Position numbers and translations under genes: made by a program
Source: Anaeromyxobacter sp. RBG_16_69_14
GTDB taxonomy: Bacteria; Myxococcota; Myxococcia; Myxococcales; Anaeromyxobacteraceae
Direction of reading: 5' to 3'
DNA length: 38,495 nt
NCBI GenBank assembly: GCA_001768075.1
Contig: MEMX01000095.1
Coordinates: 119,194-157,688 of the forward strand
The notes under the pieces: model-generated
What the model was told of the DNA's origin: nothing
Databases searched by the model: none
The model's input: the letters and a program-made list of their open reading frames with translations, nothing else
In this document: positions 26,545-35,971 of the stretch, piece after piece
Layout of the letters: each line of letters begins with the position of its first letter
How positions within the stretch are numbered: position 1 is the first letter of the stretch

Positions 26545-27519
26545 ATGGGCGTTGAGAGCATCGGCTCGCCGGCTCTGTGGGGCGGCTTCACCGCGTTCGT
26601 GCTGGCCATGCTGGCCCTCGACCTCGGCGTCTTCCATCGCAAGGCGCACGAGGTCCGTGTCCGAGAGGCTCTCATCTGGACGGGGGCCTGGGTTTCCCTC
26701 GCCCTGGTGTTCAACCTTGGCGTGTACTTCTGGTTCGGCTCGGAGCGCGCGCTCGAGTTCCTCTCCGGCTACGTCATCGAGAAGGCGCTGTCGGTCGACA
26801 ACATCTTCGTCTTCATCGTCGTCTTCTCCGCGTTCGCGGTCCCGGCCAAGCTGCAGCACCGGGTGCTCTTCTGGGGCATCCTGGGCGCGCTTGCCTTGCG
26901 CGCCGTCTTCATCGTGCTCGGCGCGGCAGTGCTCGAGAGATTTCACTGGGCGATCTACGTCTTCGGGGCCTTCCTCGTCTTCACGGGTATCAAGCTGCTG
27001 GTGCAGCGAGGGGACGAGGTCCATCCCGAGCGGAACCCCCTCTTCCGGCTGTTCCGGCGATTCGTCCCCTCCGTCAGCGAATACCGCGGCGGGCGCTTCA
27101 CCGTGGTCGAGGCCGGAAAGCGGTGCGCGACACCATTGCTCCTGGTGCTGGTCGCCATCGAGGCCACGGACATCGTCTTCGCCATCGACTCCATCCCGGC
27201 CATCTTCGCGGTCACGACGGATCCCTTCATCGTCTACACGTCGAACATCTTCGCCATCCTCGGTCTGCGGGCGCTCTACTTCGCGCTCGCCGGGGTGATG
27301 GGTAAGTTCCAGTATCTGAAGATCGGGTTGTCGGTCGTCCTCGTGTTCGTCGGGGCGAAGATGCTCCTGGCTGGGCTCTACAAGATCCCCGTCCTGACGT
27401 CCCTCGTGATCATCGTCGCCGTCCTTGCCGGCTCGATCGCGGCCTCGTTGCTGCGCCGGCCAACCGGGCCGTCGCTTCCGGTGTCGCTCCCTGACCAGCG
27501 TGCCGAGGCGAAGCCATGA
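26545..27519 (+). CDS. TerC/Alx-family integral membrane protein
   Basis: 'GYVIEKALSVDNIFVFIVVFSAFAVP', 'VAIEATDIVFAIDSIPAIFAVTTDPFIVYTSNIFAILGLRALYFALAG'; SD gaggag upstream of ATG 26545. Confidence 0.95.
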   Translation: MGVESIGSPALWGGFTAFVLAMLALDLGVFHRKAHEVRVREALIWTGAWVSLALVFNLGVYFWFGSERALEFLSGYVIEKALSVDNIFVFIVVFSAFAVPAKLQHRVLFWGILGALALRAVFIVLGAAVLERFHWAIYVFGAFLVFTGIKLLVQRGDEVHPERNPLFRLFRRFVPSVSEYRGGRFTVVEAGKRCATPLLLVLVAIEATDIVFAIDSIPAIFAVTTDPFIVYTSNIFAILGLRALYFALAGVMGKFQYLKIGLSVVLVFVGAKMLLAGLYKIPVLTSLVIIVAVLAGSIAASLLRRPTGPSLPVSLPDQRAEAKP

Positions 27520-27631
27520 CGGCCGCGGACAGAAGACGGGCGCTGCTGGGGCACAGCGCGATGAAGCCCTTCGGCGCGTGCGGTGCAACGTGCGCCGCGC
27601 GCCTCGAGCCACTCGACGCTATGATGCGCGG

Positions 27632-29299
27632 GTGAACGTCGGCCTCCTTCTCCTGATCACCTTGCTGGGCGCCGGTCCCAACCCTCCTACCCGCCCGCCG
27701 CCGCGGCCCCCCGGCGTGATCGGCGTGCTCCGGCACACCGGCTGTGCCACCTCGCCCGCCGGCGCCATCGTGTCCGTCATCGGGCGTGACGCGACCGCAA
27801 CCGCCGATGCGGAGGGACGTTTCAGCGTGAGCTTGCCGGCCGGGACGTACTCTCTCGTCATCGGTGGACCCGGGCTCGTGTCCGGCCAGCGAGTCGACGA
27901 CGTGAACGTCGCTGCGGGGCAGACGCGGGATCTGGGCGTCGTCGAGGTCTGGCCCGAGGGGCGGCCGCCTGGTTGTGTCACCGGCACGCCCGTCTCTCCC
28001 GCGCCCTCGGCGGTGGTGGCGACTGCCCCCGACACGCCAGCGCTCGATCTGCCGGGTGCGACCGTGGCGCCTGCGGTCGCCTCGCCGGAGCAGATCTGGC
28101 TGCGCGGCAGCGGCGGCGCCGGCCCTGGACAGTTCGGGTTGCAGGGCAATCCCGCTCATGACGACGAGGACGCACTCGGCCCGCCCAGCTTTGCGCTCGG
28201 GCCGCGCGGCTCGCTCTGGGTGCTCGACGCCCTGAATGGCCGCGTGCAGCGCTTCGACGGGCGCGGTCAGGCAGGGGGGAGCTTCTCCGTCGGGCACCGC
28301 GGCGAGGAGCCGACGGTCGAGGCTGACATCGCCGTCACCGAGGAGGGGCACGTCTTCCTGTTCACGCAGAACGACCCCGCCACGCTCGCCGAGCACGACG
28401 CGAGCGGACGGCTCCTCGTCGTCAGCGCGCTCCCGCCCTCGTTCAAGGGCGTCGACCTGCTCTTCGCCGTCCGGCAGCGGCCGGTGTTCCTCATGCAGAA
28501 CGGTCAGGCCGTGCGCGCGGACCTCAGCTGGGGTGGCGTGCGCGCCGAAGGACCGCTCCCTGGCCTGCCCGCAGGTAACCTCTACGTCTACGCCGACCGC
28601 ACCGACCGATGGCGGGCGGTGGTGACGCTCTCCACCGGCGACGGGCGGGTGAAGCGCAGCGTGCAGCTCCATTCGTACGTCCCCATCGCCGGCGTGCGTC
28701 TGGTCGGCATCGACAGGCGCGGCGAGATCGTGCTGGCGGTCGACCGCGCCGAAGCCGGCGACGAGGACACTCCGCGCGCGGAGGTGCTGCTCCTCGCCGT
28801 GGACCAGCACGGACACCTGGCCGGCACGGCCCGCGCGCCGCCGGGCGGCCGCCGCTTCGAGTTCCGCGAGTTCGCGCTTGCGTCGGACGGCTCGGTGGTG
28901 CAGATGCAATCCGACGTCAGAGAGGTGCGCTTCGTGCGCTGGACGCTGCGCCCGCCGCCGCGTGAGGCGATCGCTGGCGAGGGACTGGTGCGAGGGCGCG
29001 TCGTCGGTCCTGGCCGCCCCATCTCCGGCGCGAGCGTCACGGTGGGACGCCTGCACCGCAGCGTGCCGGTGGCTGCCGACGGCACCTTCGAGGTCCGCCT
29101 GCCTGCCGGCACCTGGGTGGTCTCGGTTCGCCGCACGCCGATCGCCGGATCGCTCGAGGCGCTGCCGCCCGTGGAGCTCAAGGTGGCGGTCGCGCCAGGC
29201 GCCACGGTGGACGTGGGAAGCGTCTCGTTGCCGCGACTGCCCCAGCGCCCGGCGCTGCCCCTCCCCGACGGCGGGATGCCCGCTGACGTGAAGCCCTGA
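27632..29299 (+). CDS. Secreted protein with carboxypeptidase-regulatory-like domains and an NHL/propeller-like middle
   Basis: Signal 'VNVGLLLLITLLGAGPNPP'; 'GAIVSVIGRDATATADAEGRFSVSLPAGTYSLVIGG' and C-terminal 'GASVTVGRLHRSVPVAADGTFEVRLPAGTWVVSVRRTP'. Confidence 0.8.
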   Translation: MNVGLLLLITLLGAGPNPPTRPPPRPPGVIGVLRHTGCATSPAGAIVSVIGRDATATADAEGRFSVSLPAGTYSLVIGGPGLVSGQRVDDVNVAAGQTRDLGVVEVWPEGRPPGCVTGTPVSPAPSAVVATAPDTPALDLPGATVAPAVASPEQIWLRGSGGAGPGQFGLQGNPAHDDEDALGPPSFALGPRGSLWVLDALNGRVQRFDGRGQAGGSFSVGHRGEEPTVEADIAVTEEGHVFLFTQNDPATLAEHDASGRLLVVSALPPSFKGVDLLFAVRQRPVFLMQNGQAVRADLSWGGVRAEGPLPGLPAGNLYVYADRTDRWRAVVTLSTGDGRVKRSVQLHSYVPIAGVRLVGIDRRGEIVLAVDRAEAGDEDTPRAEVLLLAVDQHGHLAGTARAPPGGRRFEFREFALASDGSVVQMQSDVREVRFVRWTLRPPPREAIAGEGLVRGRVVGPGRPISGASVTVGRLHRSVPVAADGTFEVRLPAGTWVVSVRRTPIAGSLEALPPVELKVAVAPGATVDVGSVSLPRLPQRPALPLPDGGMPADVKP

Positions 29300-29845
29300 A
29301 TGGGCGCGACGCTCCACTACTTCATGCTCCCCGCGGACGAGGTGGCCCTGTTCCGCTTCCTGGGCCACCAGGGGCTGACGCTCTACCCGGAGCTCGTGCC
29401 ACCGGGCTACACCGCCCCGGGCGCGAACGAGCAGGTGCTGGCCGGCCTCGGGGACAGCGCGTACTACCTCGCTGCCGAGCGGCTCGGTCCCGTCGTCGTG
29501 CAGGCCGTGAAGCGGGGTCCGAACAAGGGGCTCTTGGCCATCGAGGAGGTGCCGTCGCCGGTGCTCCACTACGAGCGCTCGACGCGCAACGACGCGGGCG
29601 AGCTCGTGGCAGGGCGCCTCTGGGCGGAGCTCGACGTCACCGACGACCCCACCTCGAAGTTCGGAAAGCATCGCGGGCTGCGTTCGATCTTCGAGGAGAT
29701 CCACGCCTGGCTGCGCAAGAGCTTCCGGCGGAGCGATCCCAAGGGCTTCTGGGTGGGTCCTGCTGCGGCGCGCGCCTGGAAGGGCGATGAGCTGGTGCTG
29801 CGCGAGGCGGGCCACAAGGGCCGAAGCATCGGGGTCTGGGGATAG
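29300..29845 (+). CDS. Hypothetical protein
   Basis: ATG immediately follows the upstream TGA; coherent 181-aa globular composition. Confidence 0.65.
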   Translation: MGATLHYFMLPADEVALFRFLGHQGLTLYPELVPPGYTAPGANEQVLAGLGDSAYYLAAERLGPVVVQAVKRGPNKGLLAIEEVPSPVLHYERSTRNDAGELVAGRLWAELDVTDDPTSKFGKHRGLRSIFEEIHAWLRKSFRRSDPKGFWVGPAAARAWKGDELVLREAGHKGRSIGVWG

Positions 29846-30027
29846 ATCTTTCGAAGCCCGGAGGAGAAGCTCGCCCGCGAAGGCGACGGCGAGGGAAGCT
29901 GACCGAATGCCGAAAACCGCGTGCCTCGAACGCGGAGCTGCAAGTAGAATGCGCCGCCACGAAGCTCTACCCCCAACATGCCGACGACACGCTGACGGCT
30001 GCCATCGCGCAGGACGAGGAACGGTAC

Positions 30028-31485
30028 ATGATCGATTTCGGGAAGCGCATCCTGTTCGTAGGCTATGGCGCGGTGGCGCAGTGCACGTTGCCGATACTGA
30101 TGAAACAACTGCGCGTCTCCCCGAAGAACATCACGGTCATGGACTTCGAGGATCGGCGGCCGGTGCTCAAACCCTGGCTGAAGCGCGGCGTGACGTTCGC
30201 GCGCAAGCGGATCACGCCGGCGAACCTCACCCAGGTCCTGGGTGCGCACCTAGGCGAAGGCGACGTGCTCATCGACCTGGCCTGGAACATCGAGGCCTGC
30301 GAGATCCTCCAGTGGTGCCACGACCACGGCGTGCTGTACGTCAACACCTCGGTCGAGGTCTGGGATCCTTACGCCGGCGCGGAGAACAAGCACCCCACCG
30401 AGCGCACCCTGTACTGGCGGCACATGAACGTGCGCCGCATGACGGCGGGATGGTCCGAGCCAGGACCGACGGCGGTGCTCGAGCACGGGGCCAACCCCGG
30501 TCTCATCTCGCACTTCACCAAGCAGGGTCTCCTCGACATCGCCAGGAAGGCGCTCGCGGACAAGAAGTTCGAGGGTGCAGCCGCCGACGAGGTGAGGCAG
30601 CTCGCCGCCGAGCGCGTCTTCAACAAGCTCGCCTGGAAGCTCGGGGTGAAGGTGATCCACTGCAGCGAGCGCGACACCCAGATCACCGATCAGCCGAAGA
30701 ACGTGGACGAGTTCGTCAACACCTGGAGCGTCGAGGGGTTCCGCGAGGAGGGCACGACGACCGCGGAGCTGGGGTGGGGCACCCACGAGAAGGAGCTGCC
30801 GCCGCTCGCCTACGAGCATCAGGAGGGGCCGCGCAACCAGATCTGCCTGGCGCGGATGGGCATCAACACGTGGGTCGCGTCGTGGGTGCCGAACTTCTGC
30901 ATCCACGGCATGGTGGTGCGCCACGGCGAGGCCTTCACCATCTCGGACAAGCTGACCGTGTGGGAGGACGGCAAGGCGGTCTACCGGCCCACTGTTCACT
31001 ACGCTTATTGCCCGGCCGACGTCGCGATCGCCTCGCTCAACGAGCTGCGCGGCTACGACTATCAGCTCCCGAAGAAGCAGCGCATCATGAACGACGAGAT
31101 CAGCAGCGGGTCGGACATCCTCGGCGCCCTCCTCATGGGCCACCCCTACAACTCCTGGTGGATCGGGAGCGACCTCAGCATCGAGGAATCGCGGCGCCTG
31201 ATACCCCACCAGAACGCCACCACCATGCAGGTGGCCGTTTCGGTCGTTGCGGCGGTGAGCTGGATGATCGAGAACCCGGCGCGCGGGGTGGTCGTGCCGG
31301 ACGATCTTCCCCACGAGTACGTGCTCAAGATCGCGAAGCCCTATCTCGGAAAGTTGATCTCCAAGCGCTCCGACTGGACACCGCTCAAGCACTACACCAA
31401 CGCCTTCAAGGGCCACAACAACCCGGCGATCGATCGGGACGACCCCTGGCAGTTCAAGAACTTCCTCATCACGGACGGTGACTGA
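30028..31485 (+). CDS. hss: Homospermidine synthase
   Basis: 'ILFVGYGAVAQCTLPILMKQL', 'DVLIDLAWNIEACEILQWCHDHGVLYVNTSVEVWDPY', 'EHGANPGLISHFTKQGLLDIA'. Confidence 0.93.
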   Translation: MIDFGKRILFVGYGAVAQCTLPILMKQLRVSPKNITVMDFEDRRPVLKPWLKRGVTFARKRITPANLTQVLGAHLGEGDVLIDLAWNIEACEILQWCHDHGVLYVNTSVEVWDPYAGAENKHPTERTLYWRHMNVRRMTAGWSEPGPTAVLEHGANPGLISHFTKQGLLDIARKALADKKFEGAAADEVRQLAAERVFNKLAWKLGVKVIHCSERDTQITDQPKNVDEFVNTWSVEGFREEGTTTAELGWGTHEKELPPLAYEHQEGPRNQICLARMGINTWVASWVPNFCIHGMVVRHGEAFTISDKLTVWEDGKAVYRPTVHYAYCPADVAIASLNELRGYDYQLPKKQRIMNDEISSGSDILGALLMGHPYNSWWIGSDLSIEESRRLIPHQNATTMQVAVSVVAAVSWMIENPARGVVVPDDLPHEYVLKIAKPYLGKLISKRSDWTPLKHYTNAFKGHNNPAIDRDDPWQFKNFLITDGD

Positions 31486-31537
31486 TGTTCGGCCAGGTTC
31501 GGCGTGTCCTCCCGGGCACGGTTCGGCGGGGACTTCC

Positions 31538-32680
31538 ATGCTGAGCAAGTCCGCTCTCGCGAGGCTGGCGAAGGAGCACGGCACGCCGCTGTTCGTGGTG
31601 GATCACGACGCTCTCCGGAAGAACTACCGCACGTTCAAGAAGTACCTGCCGCGCGTCCAGGCGTACTACGCGGTCAAGGCCAACTCGGATCCGGCCATAG
31701 TCAAGACGCTCTACGACGCCGGCGCGAGCTTCGACGTCGCGTCGTTGCCGGAGTTCATGGTCGTCTACGAGTGCATCAAGGACATGCCGGACAAGCAGCG
31801 CCAGGACTGGATCTGGGACAAGATCATCTACGCCAACCCGATCAAGGCCAACGGGACGCTCCAGGCGCTCAATCAGTACAAGCCGCTCGTGACGTACGAC
31901 AACCACGAGGAGATCCGGAAGATCAAGAAGCACGCCCCCGACGCAGGCGTGGCCCTGCGCCTCAAGGTCCCCAACACGGGCGCGATGGTCGAGCTGTCCT
32001 CGAAGTTCGGCGCGGCGCCCGGCGAGGCGGTGGACCTCATCCTCGCTGCGCACGAGCAAGGGCTGGTGATCGAGGGGCTGAGCTTCCACGTGGGGAGCCA
32101 GACGACGAACTTCCAGAACTACGTGCAGGCCATCAACCTCGCCGCGAACATCTTCAAGGAGGCCAGGGACCGCGGGTACGCCAAGATGAACCTGCTCGAC
32201 ATCGGTGGAGGCTTCCCCGCGCCCTACGACGCGACCGTCAAGCCATTCCGGGAGCTGGCGAAGATCCTGAACCGGGAGCTCGATCGGTTGTTTCCGGAGG
32301 ACGTCCAGATCCTCGCCGAGCCTGGCCGGTTCCTGGTGGCCACGGCGGGGATCGCCATCTCGACGATCATCGGAAAGGCGATGCGCGACGGCAAGCTCTG
32401 CTACTACATCGACGACGGTGTCTACCACACCTTCTCGGGGGTCATCTTCGACCACTGCCAGTACCACTTCAATTCGTTCAAGAAGGGCGCCACGCAGGTA
32501 TGCTCCGTGTTCGGACCGACCTGCGACGCGCTCGACGTGGTGTCGATGACCGAGGAGCTACCCGGCGAGCTCAAGCTGGGTGACGTGCTGTACAGCGAGA
32601 ACATCGGCGCTTACAGCCACGCCTCGGCGACGCGCTTCAACGGCTTTCCGCCGGCCAAGGTCGTCCACGTCAACCAGTGA
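31538..32680 (+). CDS. Fold-type III PLP decarboxylase (ornithine/lysine/DABA decarboxylase type)
   Basis: 'YYAVKANSDPAIVKTLYDAGASFDVAS' PLP-lysine, 'LSFHVGSQTTN', 'LLDIGGGFPAPY', 'AEPGRFLVATAG', 'CSVFGPTCDALDVV'. Confidence 0.92.
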   Translation: MLSKSALARLAKEHGTPLFVVDHDALRKNYRTFKKYLPRVQAYYAVKANSDPAIVKTLYDAGASFDVASLPEFMVVYECIKDMPDKQRQDWIWDKIIYANPIKANGTLQALNQYKPLVTYDNHEEIRKIKKHAPDAGVALRLKVPNTGAMVELSSKFGAAPGEAVDLILAAHEQGLVIEGLSFHVGSQTTNFQNYVQAINLAANIFKEARDRGYAKMNLLDIGGGFPAPYDATVKPFRELAKILNRELDRLFPEDVQILAEPGRFLVATAGIAISTIIGKAMRDGKLCYYIDDGVYHTFSGVIFDHCQYHFNSFKKGATQVCSVFGPTCDALDVVSMTEELPGELKLGDVLYSENIGAYSHASATRFNGFPPAKVVHVNQ

Positions 32681-32744
32681 CCAGGCTGTGCGGCAGGCCC
32701 CGCCGTTCAGGGCGGGGAAGGACGATGCGATGCCACGCGTGCCT

Positions 32745-32984
32745 TCAGGCCGCCTGGCGCCTTTGCTCGACGTAAGCCGCCATACGTGCAATGGAGTCGA
32801 AGTTCTCGGGGATCAGGTGAGCATCAGGCACCTTGCTGCCGAGCTCGGATTCGATGAACGAGACGAGCTGCATGACTCCGAGCGAGTCGATGATACCGCT
32901 CCCCAGAAACGACTCGTCGTCGGGGACCTCGTCGACGAGGAAGCTGTCCTTGATGAACTGCCTTACGCGATCCTGGACGCGCAT
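32745..32984 (-). CDS. Free-standing acyl carrier protein
   Basis: 79 aa; 'FLGSGIIDSLGVMQLVSFIESELG' with DSL phosphopantetheine serine. Confidence 0.85.
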   Translation of the reverse strand: MRVQDRVRQFIKDSFLVDEVPDDESFLGSGIIDSLGVMQLVSFIESELGSKVPDAHLIPENFDSIARMAAYVEQRRQAA

Positions 32985-33350
32985 GTCGCATTCCCCTGAG
33001 AAGGAGTGAACCCCGGACGGGGTCGAATCGACCGTCCCTCGACGGTCGGCAGGAGCCCCTGGCGCCCGCTCCCCGTGGCGGACCACTCAACAGAGTTGTC
33101 CACGGCGCAATCTGTGACCGGGCTCACGCCGCGAGGGGTCGAGACTATCGGGCGTCCACGGAGGCTTGACCCGTTTTCGGTCCTGTGGCCTTCCCCTCCT
33201 TGCCAGGGGGCTCCCTCGCGGGATATTCCGCCTCCGCGCGACTCATGAGGGTGCGCATGCGCCAGGACCGTGGCGAGAACGACGCGAACTTGTCACGGTG
33301 CGTCAGAGTCTCGTAGTGCACGATCTCGACGACCAGCAAAGGAGAGACAA

Positions 33351-33743
33351 ATGGACGAGTCGACGATGGACGCCGAGGTGCGGACGTTGAGGATCGCGGA
33401 GGCCGGAGTGCTCATGACCATGGTGACGTCGAGCGCAAATCTCACGGAGAAAGCCATCGGGGGCAGCTTCGACGTGATGAAGGCGGTGCGCGGCGAGCTG
33501 TTCCGCGCGAGCAACGCCGGGATCGACTGGGTCGAGGGGCTGCAGCAGTCGTCGTTCAGGATCGCGCGCGAGGTGGTCCTCCGCGTTGACAAGCTGTCGC
33601 AGGAGACGGTCGAGGGCTTCGAGGCGGTGGCCATGTCCGTCTCCAGGGCCATTCGCGGATCTGGTGAAGCGGCGAGCGAGATGGTCTCGAGGACGGCCGA
33701 ATCCCTGGTCGGCAAGAGAGCGTCCTCCGCGAAGGCGGCCTGA
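33351..33743 (+). CDS. Phasin-like protein
   Basis: SD aaaggagaga before ATG; 'VRGELFRASNAGIDWVEGLQQSSFRIAREVVLRVDKLSQETVEGFEAVA' amphipathic helices. Confidence 0.6.
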   Translation: MDESTMDAEVRTLRIAEAGVLMTMVTSSANLTEKAIGGSFDVMKAVRGELFRASNAGIDWVEGLQQSSFRIAREVVLRVDKLSQETVEGFEAVAMSVSRAIRGSGEAASEMVSRTAESLVGKRASSAKAA

Positions 33744-33800
33744 ACCGGGCCGGGTTGGGTCGGATCGGAGAGTGTCCGCGGAGGGAGCCCTTCATCTGCC

Positions 33801-34883
33801 CTACCCAGCGCATCCTTTCCGGGTCAGGCGATCGACGACGTCGTCGAATTCCTGCTGCTGCGGCCGCGCGAAGTCCGCTTCGCCGAGGGTGTGGAGCGTC
33901 CTCATCAGGCGCGGCCAGCTGTGGCCGCACGCCTTCAGGAGCCGCTCGAAGGCAGGGATTCCCGCCTGGTAGGTCTTGTATCCCGAGAGCGCCGCGTTGT
34001 TGAGCGGCCGGACGAGATGGAGCTCGTCGCGTACGGCGGTGAGGATGCGCGCCTTCCCGGCGCGCTTTTCCGGGTCGTCCGCGTCCGATCGGTACAGCGC
34101 CTCGAGCTCGACGTACGCCTGGTGCAAGCGCTCCACGCGGGCCCGATGGTGAGCCTGCGCGGTGACCCAGGCCTTGGTCTCGGGCGCGTCCGGTCCGAGC
34201 GTGCCGACGAGCCAGGGGAGGGTGAGCCGGTCCGCGACGAAGCTCGCCAGGCTCTCGTCGAAAGCGGACTGGTCGTTCACGTACAGCGTGGCGTGGACGC
34301 TCTCGTGAAGGACGATGTTGGCGAGCTCCCCCAGCGCCTCGTCGCCGTCCCCGATCATCGTGGACAGGACCGGATCGTGAAACCAGCCGAGCGTCGAGAA
34401 TGCGCTGGCGTCTCGAACGTAGACGTCGAGCCCTTCCTTCTGCGACAGCGATTCGGCATACGATCGCGCGGCGACCCTGTCGAAGAAGCCGAGGTACGGG
34501 ATGCTCCCGACCAGAGGGAAGCGCCAGTGCCGCACGTCGAAGGCGAGCGGGGCGCAAGCCTGGACGACCCAGACCGCCGCGGGCCGGTGGAGGTCGGCGT
34601 AGCGGTCGTAGTTCCTCGTGGGCTTGAGTCCCTGCCCCTGGCCATAGGCCTTGACGGCCCGGACGCTCAGGAGAAGGCGCGCGATCCTCGACGGGACCTC
34701 CTGGTCCGCGACGACCTGCGGGATGGACCGCGCCGCGTGGAGGATCTCGAGCTCGCCGCGCGCCGCCTGGGCGAGGTACCCGGCCGAGAAGCAACCCTGC
34801 GACAGCAGCGCCGCGGCGGCGAGAGGGAGGAACGCGCGCTTCGAACCGTCGCGCGACCGAGGCGCGGGGCCAGCGGTCCTCAT
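33801..34883 (-). CDS. Predicted aminopeptidase lipoprotein (COG4324-like)
   Basis: Lipobox 'LLSQGC'; zinc motif 'VLHESVHATLY' with downstream 'FDESLASFVADR'. Confidence 0.85.
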   Translation of the reverse strand: MRTAGPAPRSRDGSKRAFLPLAAAALLSQGCFSAGYLAQAARGELEILHAARSIPQVVADQEVPSRIARLLLSVRAVKAYGQGQGLKPTRNYDRYADLHRPAAVWVVQACAPLAFDVRHWRFPLVGSIPYLGFFDRVAARSYAESLSQKEGLDVYVRDASAFSTLGWFHDPVLSTMIGDGDEALGELANIVLHESVHATLYVNDQSAFDESLASFVADRLTLPWLVGTLGPDAPETKAWVTAQAHHRARVERLHQAYVELEALYRSDADDPEKRAGKARILTAVRDELHLVRPLNNAALSGYKTYQAGIPAFERLLKACGHSWPRLMRTLHTLGEADFARPQQQEFDDVVDRLTRKGCAG

Positions 34884-34962
34884 GGTGAGAATGCCTGACC
34901 GAAGGTATTCCACAGGCGACCATCTCGGACGCGAACGATCCAGGGTTTCGGGGAGCGGGCCT

Positions 34963-35970
34963 TCAGCGGGCCACGCCGGCCCGGCCCTGCGTCATGCGTG
35001 TCCAGAGCGAGGTGCCGCTCACCACGAGGCGATCGGCGACCCAGCGAACCGTGCGCGTCGATTGAGCTCGGTGGACGATCCGGGCCGGCGCGCCTTCCGG
35101 ATTCGCCCCGAGGTCCAGGACCACCACCTGCTCCTCGATGGCGAGGTGCGTGCCACCGAAGCTCAGCGAGGCGCCGAGCTCGAGGCGTTCCCGACGCGTC
35201 TCGCTGCGCCGCTGCTCCTGGTGGGAGAGGTCGAACCAGGCCGGCGACAGGCACTTCCCGTCTGTCCCGAGGAGCGGTTCGGACACGAAGCGGTCGTCGC
35301 GCAGGGGCACCAGCCGGGCCGCTCGCACGCAGCTCGCCGGTTCGGCCGAGGAGCAGAGCTCCCCCTCCGCCACCAGCACCTTCCTTTCGCCCAGCGCCTC
35401 CAGGCGCAGCCGCGCGTGCTGCGGATAGGCACGCAGCGGGCCGAGAGCCAGGACCCGGAGGCGGGATCCCACCGCCTCGACCAGGGCCACGGGCCCGAGC
35501 GCGTCGCCGCTCGCGAAGCGGCTGGTCGGGATCCAGACGAGCGTCCTTGTGGGCGAGACCGGCGTCGCGAGCACGTCCGTCGTTGCGAGCGGCCGATCGG
35601 GGAGCGCTGCGCGGGCGACGGCGCCGTCCTCGCAAGCGAGCGCTGGTCCGTTCCAGCGCACCTGTGCGCCCGTGCAATCGAGGGCGGGCACGGTGACGTG
35701 GCGGGTCTCGGCGTCGTATCCGCGAAGGAGTAGCGCGATCCAGGTCGCACCCTCCGGCGAACCGGCGCCCGCTCCCCGATCGAGCTCGCAGAGCGCGGGT
35801 GGTGGTGGCGGTGGTGGCGGCTGGGGTGCAGGCGGCGCAGCCGGAGGCGGCCGCTTCGCGCACCCCGCAGCCAGGATGGCAGCAGCCAGCAGGAATGCTG
35901 CTCTTTCCGCCAGTCTCCGCCTTGGGCTCGGCCCCTCTGCGTCGCTCACCATCACACCCGCCCATCGCAT
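34963..35970 (-). CDS. Proline-rich hypothetical lipoprotein
   Basis: Lipobox 'LLAAAILAAGC' then 'AKRPPPAAPPAPQPPPPPPPPA'; starts 1 nt after upstream stop. Confidence 0.75.
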   Translation of the reverse strand: MRWAGVMVSDAEGPSPRRRLAERAAFLLAAAILAAGCAKRPPPAAPPAPQPPPPPPPPALCELDRGAGAGSPEGATWIALLLRGYDAETRHVTVPALDCTGAQVRWNGPALACEDGAVARAALPDRPLATTDVLATPVSPTRTLVWIPTSRFASGDALGPVALVEAVGSRLRVLALGPLRAYPQHARLRLEALGERKVLVAEGELCSSAEPASCVRAARLVPLRDDRFVSEPLLGTDGKCLSPAWFDLSHQEQRRSETRRERLELGASLSFGGTHLAIEEQVVVLDLGANPEGAPARIVHRAQSTRTVRWVADRLVVSGTSLWTRMTQGRAGVAR

Positions 35971-35971
35971 G

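Noticed and set aside
27410-29815. 801-aa minus ORF opposite the secreted protein
   Set aside because: Shadow ORF; biased His/Arg/Ala composition.
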